A stretch of DNA of 21,985 bases from Clostridia bacterium (GTDB taxonomy: Bacteria > Bacillota > Clostridia > Oscillospirales > CAG-272): contig JAFQUL010000074.1 of the NCBI GenBank assembly GCA_017408535.1, positions 1-21,985 on the forward strand, read 5' to 3'. The notes under the pieces were generated by a model. That model had not been told where the DNA came from, ran no database searches, and saw only the letters and a program-made list of their open reading frames with translations. Below, piece by piece: positions 16,229 to 21,985 of the stretch; within the stretch, counting starts at the first letter, position 1; each line of letters opens with the position of its first letter. The position numbers and the translations under genes were made by a program.

Positions 16229-17551
16229 TTATTTTCTCTGTAATGAATACACGATTCCGTCGCTGTCCTCGTCCTGCCAGTCAAAGGGTGCTAAGTCAAG
16301 CTCAACTCCCACAGTTTCCGGAGCGTTAAAGGTTTCTATCTGCTCCTTCGTCATTATGGCGATGACACAATCAGTATCGTTTGTTACTATATTTTCCTCT
16401 GAAACGGTCTTAACCGCAAGGAGAGAATAGTCTATTCCGCTGTCGCTGAGGTGTTTTGTGACCATACCGTTGGTATCCACGCTGAACACTTTCCAGTCAA
16501 TGATGTTCCTCATCTTCTTTGTAAGTGTCTGATCGTATTCCTCAAGCCAGGAACGTACAAGGCTTTCCGGATCGGCCTCGACAGCTATACCGTTTTCCCG
16601 ATTTTCAAGAGCAGCCCAATACTGCTGATACTCACGGGAGCTAGCCCAAAGACCGTATATATTGTCACCTCCGAAGTACTTATCCAGAATCTGATATATA
16701 TCACTGTTGTACTCACCGTAGGCAGAAGCCAGCCCATCCTTGAGTGAATTAATGTACTGAAGATATACCAGATCCAGCTTTTCGAGATGGCTAAAGTACT
16801 GTGCCTGGAATTCTTTATGAGCAGTCAGATAATTCTCGGTAAGCGCACTGAGCTCGTCATACTTAGCCTGCATAGCCTTATTCAGCTCATCATTGCTTAT
16901 TTCTCCCAACATATGAGATTTTATTATCTCGTCATATTTTTCATTTATCTTGTTTATTCCCTCTCGGACGCTACCCCCGTTTCCGATGTTTTTTCTGTAC
17001 TCGAAATCAGCCTCGGTTATGATCCTCAGATGTGCCGCAGCCTCGGCCATAAACTTTTCTTTGAATACAGCTATCTCCTCTTCGTTGATACTCATTATTT
17101 TATTGGCCTTTTCCGCAAGGATCGGATTGGAAATATTATTTAAATACTCGGATGATCCCACCCTCAGTACCAGAGCATAGGCCGCGTCCGGAGCGACGTC
17201 TGATGCAAGAGCCGCCTCAAGCTCGCCGCCTATCCGTACTTCTCCGTCGGCAGGCAGGGTATAATCCTCGTCGTATGCGGGGACACCGCTGAGCTCTGAA
17301 TACAGAACCAGCCGCTCTACCGGCTCAACGGCAGTAGTAACCTGGTCCGAGCTATCGGGAGGATAAGAGGAATCCGGACGGGAGATAAAAAACGGAATAG
17401 CTATCACAGCCGCAAGGATCACTGCCGCCGCTGACACCGCAGAAGGAAGCATCCTTATAAAAGACGGTCTTTTCTTATATTCTATGTGCTCACGGAGAAG
17501 CTCCGGATCTATATCGCCCATCAGGTCGATAAAACGGTTGCGGTCACTCAT
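16229..17551 (-). CDS. Single-pass membrane anti-sigma candidate paired with ECF30-like sigma factor
   Basis: 440 residues. A short cytoplasmic N-terminus, SDRNRFIDLMGDIDPELLRE and on to KKRP, resembles the non-zinc anti-sigma start seen beside ECF30-type sigma factors in Clostridia (from memory of the family). A membrane helix lies at about 37-57, followed by a Ser/Pro/Asp linker. The outer domain is helical from about 140 to 320, with NEKYDEI, NDELNKAMQAKYDELSAL and then YGLWASSREYQQYW near residue 300, which resembles the two GYW modules of the secreted protein encoded next. The start is ATG 17551, with AGGAGG 8 nt upstream. A GTG just before it is worse placed. It overlaps the sigma gene by 8 bp. 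The function is inferred from topology and gene order. Confidence 0.7.
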   Translation of the reverse strand: MSDRNRFIDLMGDIDPELLREHIEYKKRPSFIRMLPSAVSAAAVILAAVIAIPFFISRPDSSYPPDSSDQVTTAVEPVERLVLYSELSGVPAYDEDYTLPADGEVRIGGELEAALASDVAPDAAYALVLRVGSSEYLNNISNPILAEKANKIMSINEEEIAVFKEKFMAEAAAHLRIITEADFEYRKNIGNGGSVREGINKINEKYDEIIKSHMLGEISNDELNKAMQAKYDELSALTENYLTAHKEFQAQYFSHLEKLDLVYLQYINSLKDGLASAYGEYNSDIYQILDKYFGGDNIYGLWASSREYQQYWAALENRENGIAVEADPESLVRSWLEEYDQTLTKKMRNIIDWKVFSVDTNGMVTKHLSDSGIDYSLLAVKTVSEENIVTNDTDCVIAIMTKEQIETFNAPETVGVELDLAPFDWQDEDSDGIVYSLQRK

Positions 17552-18116
17552 CACGATACCCTCCTTCCGTCAACTGTTTTTTGAATGCGTTTTTCATTCT
17601 GAACAGTCTTGTGTTTACTGAATTTTTGGAAATTCTCAGTCTCTTTGAAATACTGTCAAGTTCTTCAAAATCAAAATATCTGCTGATAAATATCTCCCGA
17701 TTAGTGCCGGACAGTCCCCCGAGAAAAAGGTTAATCTGCCGCGACAGCTCTATCCCCTCGATCACCGTTTCAGAAAGATCATCCATATCTGCAAGCTCGC
17801 CGTATACATCCGGGTAAACAGAATTACCCGGATATATACGCTTTTCCGCATGTTCCTTCCTCAAACGGTCTATTGCACGCCGGCGTGCAAGCATCGCAGC
17901 ATAAGAGGAAACGGACACGGGCTTGTTAGGAGGTATGGAATTCCAGATGTCAAGAAGGGTGTCATTGAGACATTCCTCTGCAACATCGCTGTTCTTAAAC
18001 AGGTTAAAAGCAATATATTTAATTAGCTGACCGTATTCGGTCTGTATCTTTTCAAGTGCTGTTTCATCTCTGTCGAAAAGCAACTTGATAATGATGTCAT
18101 CGATGCTGTTTTTCAT
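17544..18116 (-). CDS. ECF30-like RNA polymerase sigma factor (first pair)
   Basis: 190-residue alternative sigma factor. Region 2 spans about residues 21-90, with SDVAEECLNDTLLDIWNSIP followed by PPNKPVSVSSYAAMLARRRA, which I recognise as the style of the ECF30 group common in Clostridia. Region 4 spans about 125-182, with NREIFISRYFDFEELDSISK and KNSVNTRLFRMKNAFKKQL. I use ATG 18116, preceded by GAGG with a 5-nt gap. An upstream in-frame GTG at 18173 would add 19 residues unlike sigma region 2 and would overlap a possible promoter. The anti-sigma gene overlaps its stop by 8 bp. It heads a three-gene run ending at 14790. Confidence 0.9.
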   Translation of the reverse strand: MKNSIDDIIIKLLFDRDETALEKIQTEYGQLIKYIAFNLFKNSDVAEECLNDTLLDIWNSIPPNKPVSVSSYAAMLARRRAIDRLRKEHAEKRIYPGNSVYPDVYGELADMDDLSETVIEGIELSRQINLFLGGLSGTNREIFISRYFDFEELDSISKRLRISKNSVNTRLFRMKNAFKKQLTEGGYRDE

Positions 18117-18159
18117 ATTGGCCTCGCATACATGTCTGTGATCTGCCCTTTTGCATATT

Positions 18160-18185
18160 AAATCGTAATGCACAAGAAAAACTTT
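18160..18185 (-). promoter_or_regulatory. Weak ECF-like promoter candidate for the first sigma run
   Basis: On the minus strand, AAAGTTTTT (18185-18177) is followed by CGATTT (18165-18160), giving AAG-N16-CGAT. This resembles a degraded form of the AAC-N17-CGTC element found before the lipoprotein gene at 19346. If real, it suggests self-regulation and supports the downstream ATG at 18116. The match is partial and could be chance. Confidence 0.25.
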
Positions 18186-18206
18186 CTCCCAAAAGAAAAA
18201 ATTATT

Positions 18207-18240
18207 AAAAAAGACCGCCGTAATTAATACAGCGGTCTTT
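18207..18240 (-). terminator. Rho-independent terminator after asnA
   Basis: On the minus strand AAAGACCGC pairs with GCGGTCTTT (18232-18240 with 18210-18218; 9 bp). Three more pairs form after one mismatch, and a run of six T follows directly. It lies about 14 bp after the asnA stop and separates asnA from the first sigma/anti-sigma run. Confidence 0.88.
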
Positions 18241-18254
18241 GGCCGGATGATATA

Positions 18255-19262
18255 TCAAAGAAGAATTACCCCTGTTCCCTTGCAGGCATCTACAGTTTCC
18301 TCATCCCATATAGATGACTGCACCTCACCGATATGGGCCTTTCCGAGAATAAGCATGGACAGTCGTGACTGACCGACACCGCCGCCGATGGTCTGGGGGA
18401 GTTCACCGGCAAGGAGCATCTTGTGATATTCGAGAGTACGGCGCGCATCACATCCCGAAGCCTTAAGCTGACGGTCAAGAGACTCTGCGTTTACTCTGAT
18501 ACCCATTGAAGATATCTCAAAGGGACAGTCAAGAAGCTCGTTATAGAAAAGGATATCGCCGTTAAGAGTCCAGTCGTCATAGTCGGGGGAACGGCTGTCA
18601 TGAGGCTTACCGTTTGAAAGCGGCGCACCTATACCGGAAATAAATACGGTACCGTAGCGGCGTACCGCCTCAAGCTCTCTCTCCTTGGCAGACTTATCCG
18701 GGAACATCTTAAGAAGCTCCTCGGCAGAGATAAACTTAACCGTTCTCTCAAGGCTTGTGGTGATGGCGGAATATTTGGCACGTACAACGTCAACAGTGTC
18801 GCATATAGCACCGACGATCTTATTTACCGTGTCTGCCAGATAGTCAAAGTTACGGTCAGACTCACCGATGACCTTCTCCCAGTCCCACTGGTCAACGTAG
18901 ACCGAGTGGAGATTGTCCGGCTCCTCCTCACGGCGGATAGCGTTCATGTCTGTATAGAGTCCCCTTCCCTCCGGGAAGCCGTAACGGTAGAGAGCCATTC
19001 TCTTCCATTTCGCAAGAGAGTGGACTACCTCCGCATTGATACCGGCAGAAGGTATATCAAAGCTTACCGCGCGCTCAGAGCCGCTGAGGTTATCGTTAAG
19101 ACCGGTTTTAGGGTCAACGAAAAGAGGGGCAGTTACTCTCTTGAGATGAAGCTCAGAGGCAAGTCTGTCCTCAAAGGCACGCTTGAGCATACCGATGGCT
19201 GATTGTGTCTCGTAAAGGGAAAGTGCCGAAGAATATCCGGCGGGGATCACCGTCTTTTTCAT
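18255..19262 (-). CDS. asnA: Aspartate-ammonia ligase (asparagine synthetase A)
   Basis: Makes asparagine from aspartate, ATP and ammonia in the cytoplasm. The fold is that of class II aminoacyl-tRNA synthetases. The ATG at 19262 gives 335 residues, close to E. coli AsnA (330), and is preceded by AAAGGTAA at about 8 nt. Extending to 19304 would add 14 residues encoded across the likely -10 element. Conserved blocks include GLYTDMNAIRREEE (101-114), SVYVDQWDWE (120-129), RSPDYDDW and the motif-3-like GGGVGQSRLSMLIL (about 293-306). It is a single-gene unit with its own promoter and terminator, divergent from the lipoprotein gene. Confidence 0.95.
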   Translation of the reverse strand: MKKTVIPAGYSSALSLYETQSAIGMLKRAFEDRLASELHLKRVTAPLFVDPKTGLNDNLSGSERAVSFDIPSAGINAEVVHSLAKWKRMALYRYGFPEGRGLYTDMNAIRREEEPDNLHSVYVDQWDWEKVIGESDRNFDYLADTVNKIVGAICDTVDVVRAKYSAITTSLERTVKFISAEELLKMFPDKSAKERELEAVRRYGTVFISGIGAPLSNGKPHDSRSPDYDDWTLNGDILFYNELLDCPFEISSMGIRVNAESLDRQLKASGCDARRTLEYHKMLLAGELPQTIGGGVGQSRLSMLILGKAHIGEVQSSIWDEETVDACKGTGVILL

Positions 19263-19294
19263 GTCTGTTACCTTTTTTGAAAAAATATATAAAT

Positions 19295-19323
19295 ATTGTA
19301 TCACAAAATAACGGCAAATGCAA
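19295..19323 (-). promoter_or_regulatory. Promoter for asnA (extended -10)
   Basis: Read on the minus strand, TTGCAT (19318-19323), a 17-nt spacer and TACAAT (19295-19300). TG sits one base before the -10, giving an extended -10 (TGATACAAT), which offsets the modest -35. The start point would fall near 19288, leaving a leader of about 25 nt to the chosen asnA ATG. Confidence 0.6.
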
Positions 19324-19345
19324 TAGTAGTTTTATTTGTAAGACC

Positions 19346-19374
19346 GGGAACTTTTTTTGTCCCGCCTCCGTCTA
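19346..19374 (+). promoter_or_regulatory. ECF-sigma-type promoter for the repeat lipoprotein gene
   Basis: GGGAACTTT (19346-19354) and CGTCTA (19369-19374) are spaced as AAC-N17-CGTC. This is the classic ECF layout (GAAC-type -35, CGTC-type -10, as known for SigV/SigW-like factors). No sigma-70 promoter is apparent in the same gap. Transcription would start near 19381, about 20 nt before the lipoprotein ATG. Two ECF-type sigma genes lie within 7 kb, so control by one of them is an attractive inference. Confidence 0.68.
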
Positions 19375-19400
19375 AGAATACAGTAAGGAGGGTGAAATTA

Positions 19401-20228
19401 ATGAAAAAGCTATCCGTTATAATTACAGCGGTAACAGTCGTGCTCTTATGTCTCTCATCCTGCAAAGGGGAAACAGACAACTATAAAGTGATCAGCATAA
19501 CCTATGAGAAAGCCCCCGACATTGATATCAGACCCTGTCACGAAGTGATATACGAGGATGAAAGCCGCTACTATCTTTTAGCAAATCTTGAGAGTGAGTA
19601 CTACATTGTCAGATATGAAAACGGAGAAAAGCAGAATATCAAAGACGCTCTTACCGAGGAGAGAATCTCTGTAAACGATCTTGATGTATATAAAATCCCG
19701 TACTTTACAGAAATCAAACAAGATAAACAAGAAGCAGAGAAAGTAATCAAGAGCATAACCGACAATTCGCAGGGAGTTGAGCTTCCGGACGTAGAAGAGG
19801 TATTCTACGAGACCTATGACAGGATATACATTTTCGGTAATCCCATCAGCGAGTACATAACAGTAGAATACACCGACGGCAGTACCGAGGGTGTAAAGGA
19901 CGCTCTGATAAACGGGAATATCAAAATAACAGATCTTGATCTTCACGGTATCGGATATTTCTCTGAGCCTAAGCTCATTGATAGTATCATTGATCTGACG
20001 GAAAGCGGTGAGATTTCTACCGCAGATGCGCTTGAGCCGTTTTACAGAGACAACAAATACTATTATTCTTTTCCCTCCATCAAAAGCCAGTACATCACAG
20101 TTCACTATAAGGACGGCAGTGAGCAAACTGTAAAAGATGCTCTGGCGGAAGGGAAAGTCAAGATAACCGACCTTGATATTTTTGGTATCGCTTACTACAA
20201 AGAACCGCTTGAAAATTATATCGAGTAG
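19401..20228 (+). CDS. Lipoprotein with three tandem 60-residue repeats
   Basis: 275 residues, no named family recognised. The N-terminus is a lipoprotein signal (MKKLSVIITA and on to LSSC, lipid-linked Cys21), so it should be anchored outside the membrane. The rest is almost entirely three repeats at about 47-106, 132-191 and 211-270. Each has an aromatic YY stretch, S-x-Y-I-x-V-x-Y-x-D-G, then V/I-KDAL, an I-x-I-x-DLD motif and I-x-Y-F/Y-x-E. Repeats 2 and 3 are closest to each other. AAGGAGG lies 9 nt before the ATG at 19401; the longer frame from 19296 would add hydrophobic residues encoded across the promoter. It stands alone between its ECF-type promoter and a terminator that overlaps its stop. 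A surface stress or envelope role is only a guess from the promoter. Confidence 0.8.
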   Translation: MKKLSVIITAVTVVLLCLSSCKGETDNYKVISITYEKAPDIDIRPCHEVIYEDESRYYLLANLESEYYIVRYENGEKQNIKDALTEERISVNDLDVYKIPYFTEIKQDKQEAEKVIKSITDNSQGVELPDVEEVFYETYDRIYIFGNPISEYITVEYTDGSTEGVKDALINGNIKITDLDLHGIGYFSEPKLIDSIIDLTESGEISTADALEPFYRDNKYYYSFPSIKSQYITVHYKDGSEQTVKDALAEGKVKITDLDIFGIAYYKEPLENYIE

Positions 20229-20271
20229 AAGGAAAAACAGCAGACTCGTCGGTCTGCTGTTTTTCCTTCTA
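20226..20271. terminator. Bidirectional terminator shared by lipoprotein gene and eno
   Basis: A perfect 20-bp inverted repeat (20226-20245 with 20252-20271) closes a 6-nt loop. Both strands have five A before and five T within the 3' arm, so it can act in either direction. The left arm contains the TAG stop of the lipoprotein gene and the right arm ends one base before the eno stop, so the two convergent genes share one terminator with no spare sequence. Confidence 0.88.
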
Positions 20272-21513
20272 TCAGTTCATTTCCTCGGTGATCTCTATCA
20301 GGCGGTTGTACTTTTCGGTACGCTCACCGCGGCAGGGGGCACCGGATTTTATAAAAGGTGCTGACACCGCTACCGCCAGATCAGCGATAAAGGTATCTGC
20401 GGTCTCACCGGAACGGTGAGATATCACGGGACGGTAGCCCTTTTTCTTTGCCAGCTCAATTACCTCAAGAGTCTCGGTAAGAGTTCCTATCTGATTAGGC
20501 TTGATGAGTATGGCATTTGCGGCTCCGAGAGCGGAAATGCTCTCGAAGCGTTCGGTATTAGTAACGAACAGATCGTCACCCACCAGCATCAGCTTATCCC
20601 CCAGCTTCTCGGTCATATACCGCCAGCCCTCGGTATCATCTTCGCCCAGACCGTCCTCAAGAGAGATAATGGGGTACTTAGCCGCAATCGATGAATAATA
20701 CTCCACGAGCTCCTCATAGCTCATCCTGCGACCTCGCTTAGGAAGGAGATACCCTTCCTCAGACCTCCACTCTCCCGCGGCGGCATCAAGAGCGATCTTC
20801 ACCCGATCGGTGGTATACCCTGCCTTGATTATCGCCTCACAGATCAGCTCTACTGCTTCCTCGTCAGAGGAAAGATCGGGGGCAAAGCCGCCCTCATCTC
20901 CTACCGCAACAGACATGCCCCGTGACTTCAGTATCGACCCAAGGGCACGGTATATCTCGCTTCCCGCACGCATTGCCTCAGTAAAGCTCTCCGCCCCAAC
21001 GGGAACTATCATAAATTCCTGTATGTCGATATTGTTTGATGCGTGTGCACCACCGTTAAGAATGTTCATCATAGGCACAGGGGTGCTTCTTCTGACCGCA
21101 CCTCCGAGATAACTCCAAAGGGGGACACCAAGGCTTACCGCCAGTGCTCTTGCCAGAGCAAGAGATACCGAAAGTAATGCGTTTGCGCCGAGAAGAGATT
21201 TGTCCGACGTTCCGTCACACTTTATCATAGCTCTGTCCGCCCCGAAAATATCAGCTGACGGAAGAGAGGTAAGCAGAAGCTTTAAGGTAGTGTTAACGTT
21301 CTTTACCGCACCCAGCACACCCTTGCCGAAGTATCTTTCTCTGTCTCCGTCACGAAGCTCCTTTGCCTCATAGATGCCGGTTGATGCACCTGATGGCACA
21401 GACGCACTGCCACGGCTTCCGTCACTCAAAGTAACTGTTGTGCGAAGAGTAGGATTACCTCGGGAATCCAGTATCTCAGTGGCCTTTACGTCGGTTATTT
21501 TAAGTTTATTCAT
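20272..21513 (-). CDS. eno: Enolase (phosphopyruvate hydratase)
   Basis: Glycolytic enzyme converting 2-phosphoglycerate to phosphoenolpyruvate. It has 413 residues, slightly shorter than the usual 430 or so. Key residues are all present: EILDSRGNPT (13-22), SGASTG (41-46), Glu207 in GDEGGFAP, magnesium ligands Asp243, Glu286 and Asp313, Lys338 in ILIKPNQIGT, His366 in SHRSGET, and Lys389 in FIKSGAP. The C-terminal GAPCRGERTEKYNRL replaces the more common GSASRSER-type run. AAAGGAGA precedes the ATG at good spacing. No clear promoter is visible upstream. It stands alone rather than in a glycolytic gapA-pgk-tpi-pgm-eno cluster. Confidence 0.96.
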   Translation of the reverse strand: MNKLKITDVKATEILDSRGNPTLRTTVTLSDGSRGSASVPSGASTGIYEAKELRDGDRERYFGKGVLGAVKNVNTTLKLLLTSLPSADIFGADRAMIKCDGTSDKSLLGANALLSVSLALARALAVSLGVPLWSYLGGAVRRSTPVPMMNILNGGAHASNNIDIQEFMIVPVGAESFTEAMRAGSEIYRALGSILKSRGMSVAVGDEGGFAPDLSSDEEAVELICEAIIKAGYTTDRVKIALDAAAGEWRSEEGYLLPKRGRRMSYEELVEYYSSIAAKYPIISLEDGLGEDDTEGWRYMTEKLGDKLMLVGDDLFVTNTERFESISALGAANAILIKPNQIGTLTETLEVIELAKKKGYRPVISHRSGETADTFIADLAVAVSAPFIKSGAPCRGERTEKYNRLIEITEEMN

Positions 21514-21617
21514 TTACTGTCTCCTTTCATTTGCCATTATGTGAATATATCGTTGCCGTTAGCTATTATTGCCAATATTTCGGGTTTTTATTATTTTCCC
21601 GACCGCCCTTTCACCGC

Positions 21618-21646
21618 TTGACAAAACGGCATATATTTGGTATAAT
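21618..21646 (+). promoter_or_regulatory. Consensus sigma-70 promoter reading toward tRNA-Pro
   Basis: TTGACA (21618-21623), exactly 17 nt, then TATAAT (21641-21646): a perfect match at both hexamers, as is usual for stable-RNA genes. Transcription would start near 21653, about 275 nt before the intact tRNA-Pro gene and about 80 nt before the partial copy at 21734. Confidence 0.85.
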
Positions 21647-21733
21647 CTCTAAGGTCCTAAATGTTGTTGATCAAGCATAATTATATCACATACAGCCGCA
21701 CAGTTACAATACCTGAAGCAGTTTTGTAAAAAT

Positions 21734-21752
21734 CGGGGTGTAGCGCAGCTGG
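21734..21752 (+). repeat. Partial copy of the tRNA-Pro 5' end (direct repeat, left copy)
   Basis: The 19 bases CGGGGTGTAGCGCAGCTGG are identical to the first 19 bases of the tRNA-Pro gene at 21927-21945, and the two bases before (AT) also agree. They cover the 5' acceptor strand, D-stem and part of the D-loop. The following sequence diverges, so this is not a whole tRNA. Confidence 0.9.
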
Positions 21753-21926
21753 GGACGTTTCCGAGCGCCGCCGGTGGCGGATGCAGCGAGGAATAAGGAG
21801 TGGCAGCAACTTGGCGATTGGCGAGCGAGCCACGCGAGTGAAGACAGAGCCTTAGTTGCAACAGGGAGCGCGCCGTAGGCTAGGTTAAACTTAAAAAGCT
21901 TATCATTTCAAAATTAAATACCATAT
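21753..21926 (+). other. Non-coding element between two tRNA-Pro 5' ends
   Basis: 174 bp with no convincing gene. The left two-thirds is GC-rich and rich in GCGAG-type words; the right third is AT-rich. Visible structure includes a 5-bp hairpin CCGCC-GGT-GGCGG (21768-21780) and a wider pair GCAAC/GTTGC (21806-21810 with 21855-21859). An AGCGCGCC word (21867-21874) also occurs in the tRNA just after the shared part (21947-21954). It could be a small inserted repeat element, a spacer RNA or a decayed tRNA duplicate. With 21514-21617 and 21647-21733, which hold no gene that I can see, it makes up the long gene-free stretch before the tRNA. Confidence 0.45.
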
Positions 21927-21985
21927 CGGGGTGTAGCGCAGCTGGTAGCGCGCCTGCTTTGGGAGCAGGATGCCGCAGGTTCAAG
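21927..21985 (+). tRNA. tRNA-Pro(TGG), 3' end cut by window edge
   Basis: The first 59 bases of a tRNA gene: acceptor strand CGGGGTG, D-arm GCGC-AGCTGGTA-GCGC, anticodon stem CCTGC/GCAGG with loop TTTGGGA (anticodon TGG, proline), and the beginning of the T-arm (GCAGGTTCAAG). The remaining T-arm, the 3' acceptor strand and any encoded CCA lie outside the window. The 5' 19 bases are repeated 193 bp upstream. Confidence 0.93.

Noticed and set aside
19578..20126. Minus-strand frame of 182 codons inside the lipoprotein gene
   Set aside because: Created by the repeated, biased coding sequence; the plus-strand gene has a signal peptide, ribosome site, promoter and repeats.
21649..21861. Minus-strand frame of 70 codons covering the element before tRNA-Pro
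   Set aside because: Runs through the tRNA-derived repeat and a plus-strand promoter region; no ribosome site or domain.

Overview
The window reads as chromosome of a low-to-mid GC Bacillota, most likely a gut-type Clostridia of the Oscillospirales/Ruminococcaceae kind. The pointers are strong AGGAGG-type ribosome binding sites, a carbohydrate ABC cassette with no ATPase gene of its own, an ECF30-like sigma factor whose membrane partner lacks a zinc anti-sigma domain, and a GlnRS beside GluRS. The taxon is inferred from gene content only. No transposase, integrase or CRISPR array is visible.

Left part (1-5805, minus strand). A starch/maltodextrin block runs leftward: solute-binding lipoprotein, two MalF/MalG-type permeases, then 4-alpha-glucanotransferase (malQ). 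After a short gap comes the N-terminal part of the DNA-uptake channel ComEC, cut by the window edge. Oligosaccharides bound outside would be imported and rearranged by MalQ in the cytoplasm.

Centre (5966-12365, plus strand). A consensus-like promoter starts a six-gene run: metallo-beta-lactamase-fold hydrolase, gltX, glnS, an O-acetylhomoserine sulfhydrylase (metY-like), ybaB/ebfC and recR. It ends at a 19-bp perfect-stem terminator. It joins tRNA charging, sulfur amino acid synthesis and recombinational repair.

Right-centre (12445-18185, minus strand). This is the most unusual part, with two sigma/anti-sigma modules head to tail. The first transcribed encodes an ECF30-like sigma factor, a one-pass membrane anti-sigma candidate, and a secreted coiled-coil protein carrying two copies of a domain that also appears, more distantly, in the outer part of the anti-sigma protein. 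The second encodes another ECF-type sigma factor and a membrane protein with a large, probably propeller-like outer domain.

Right part (18207-21985). asnA (minus) diverges from a three-repeat lipoprotein gene (plus) that has a textbook-like ECF promoter. Enolase (minus) converges on it through a shared 20-bp-stem terminator. The window ends in the 5' part of a tRNA-Pro(TGG) gene. A 19-nt copy of that tRNA's 5' end lies 193 bp upstream, so a 174-bp non-coding element sits between two tRNA 5' ends, downstream of a consensus promoter.
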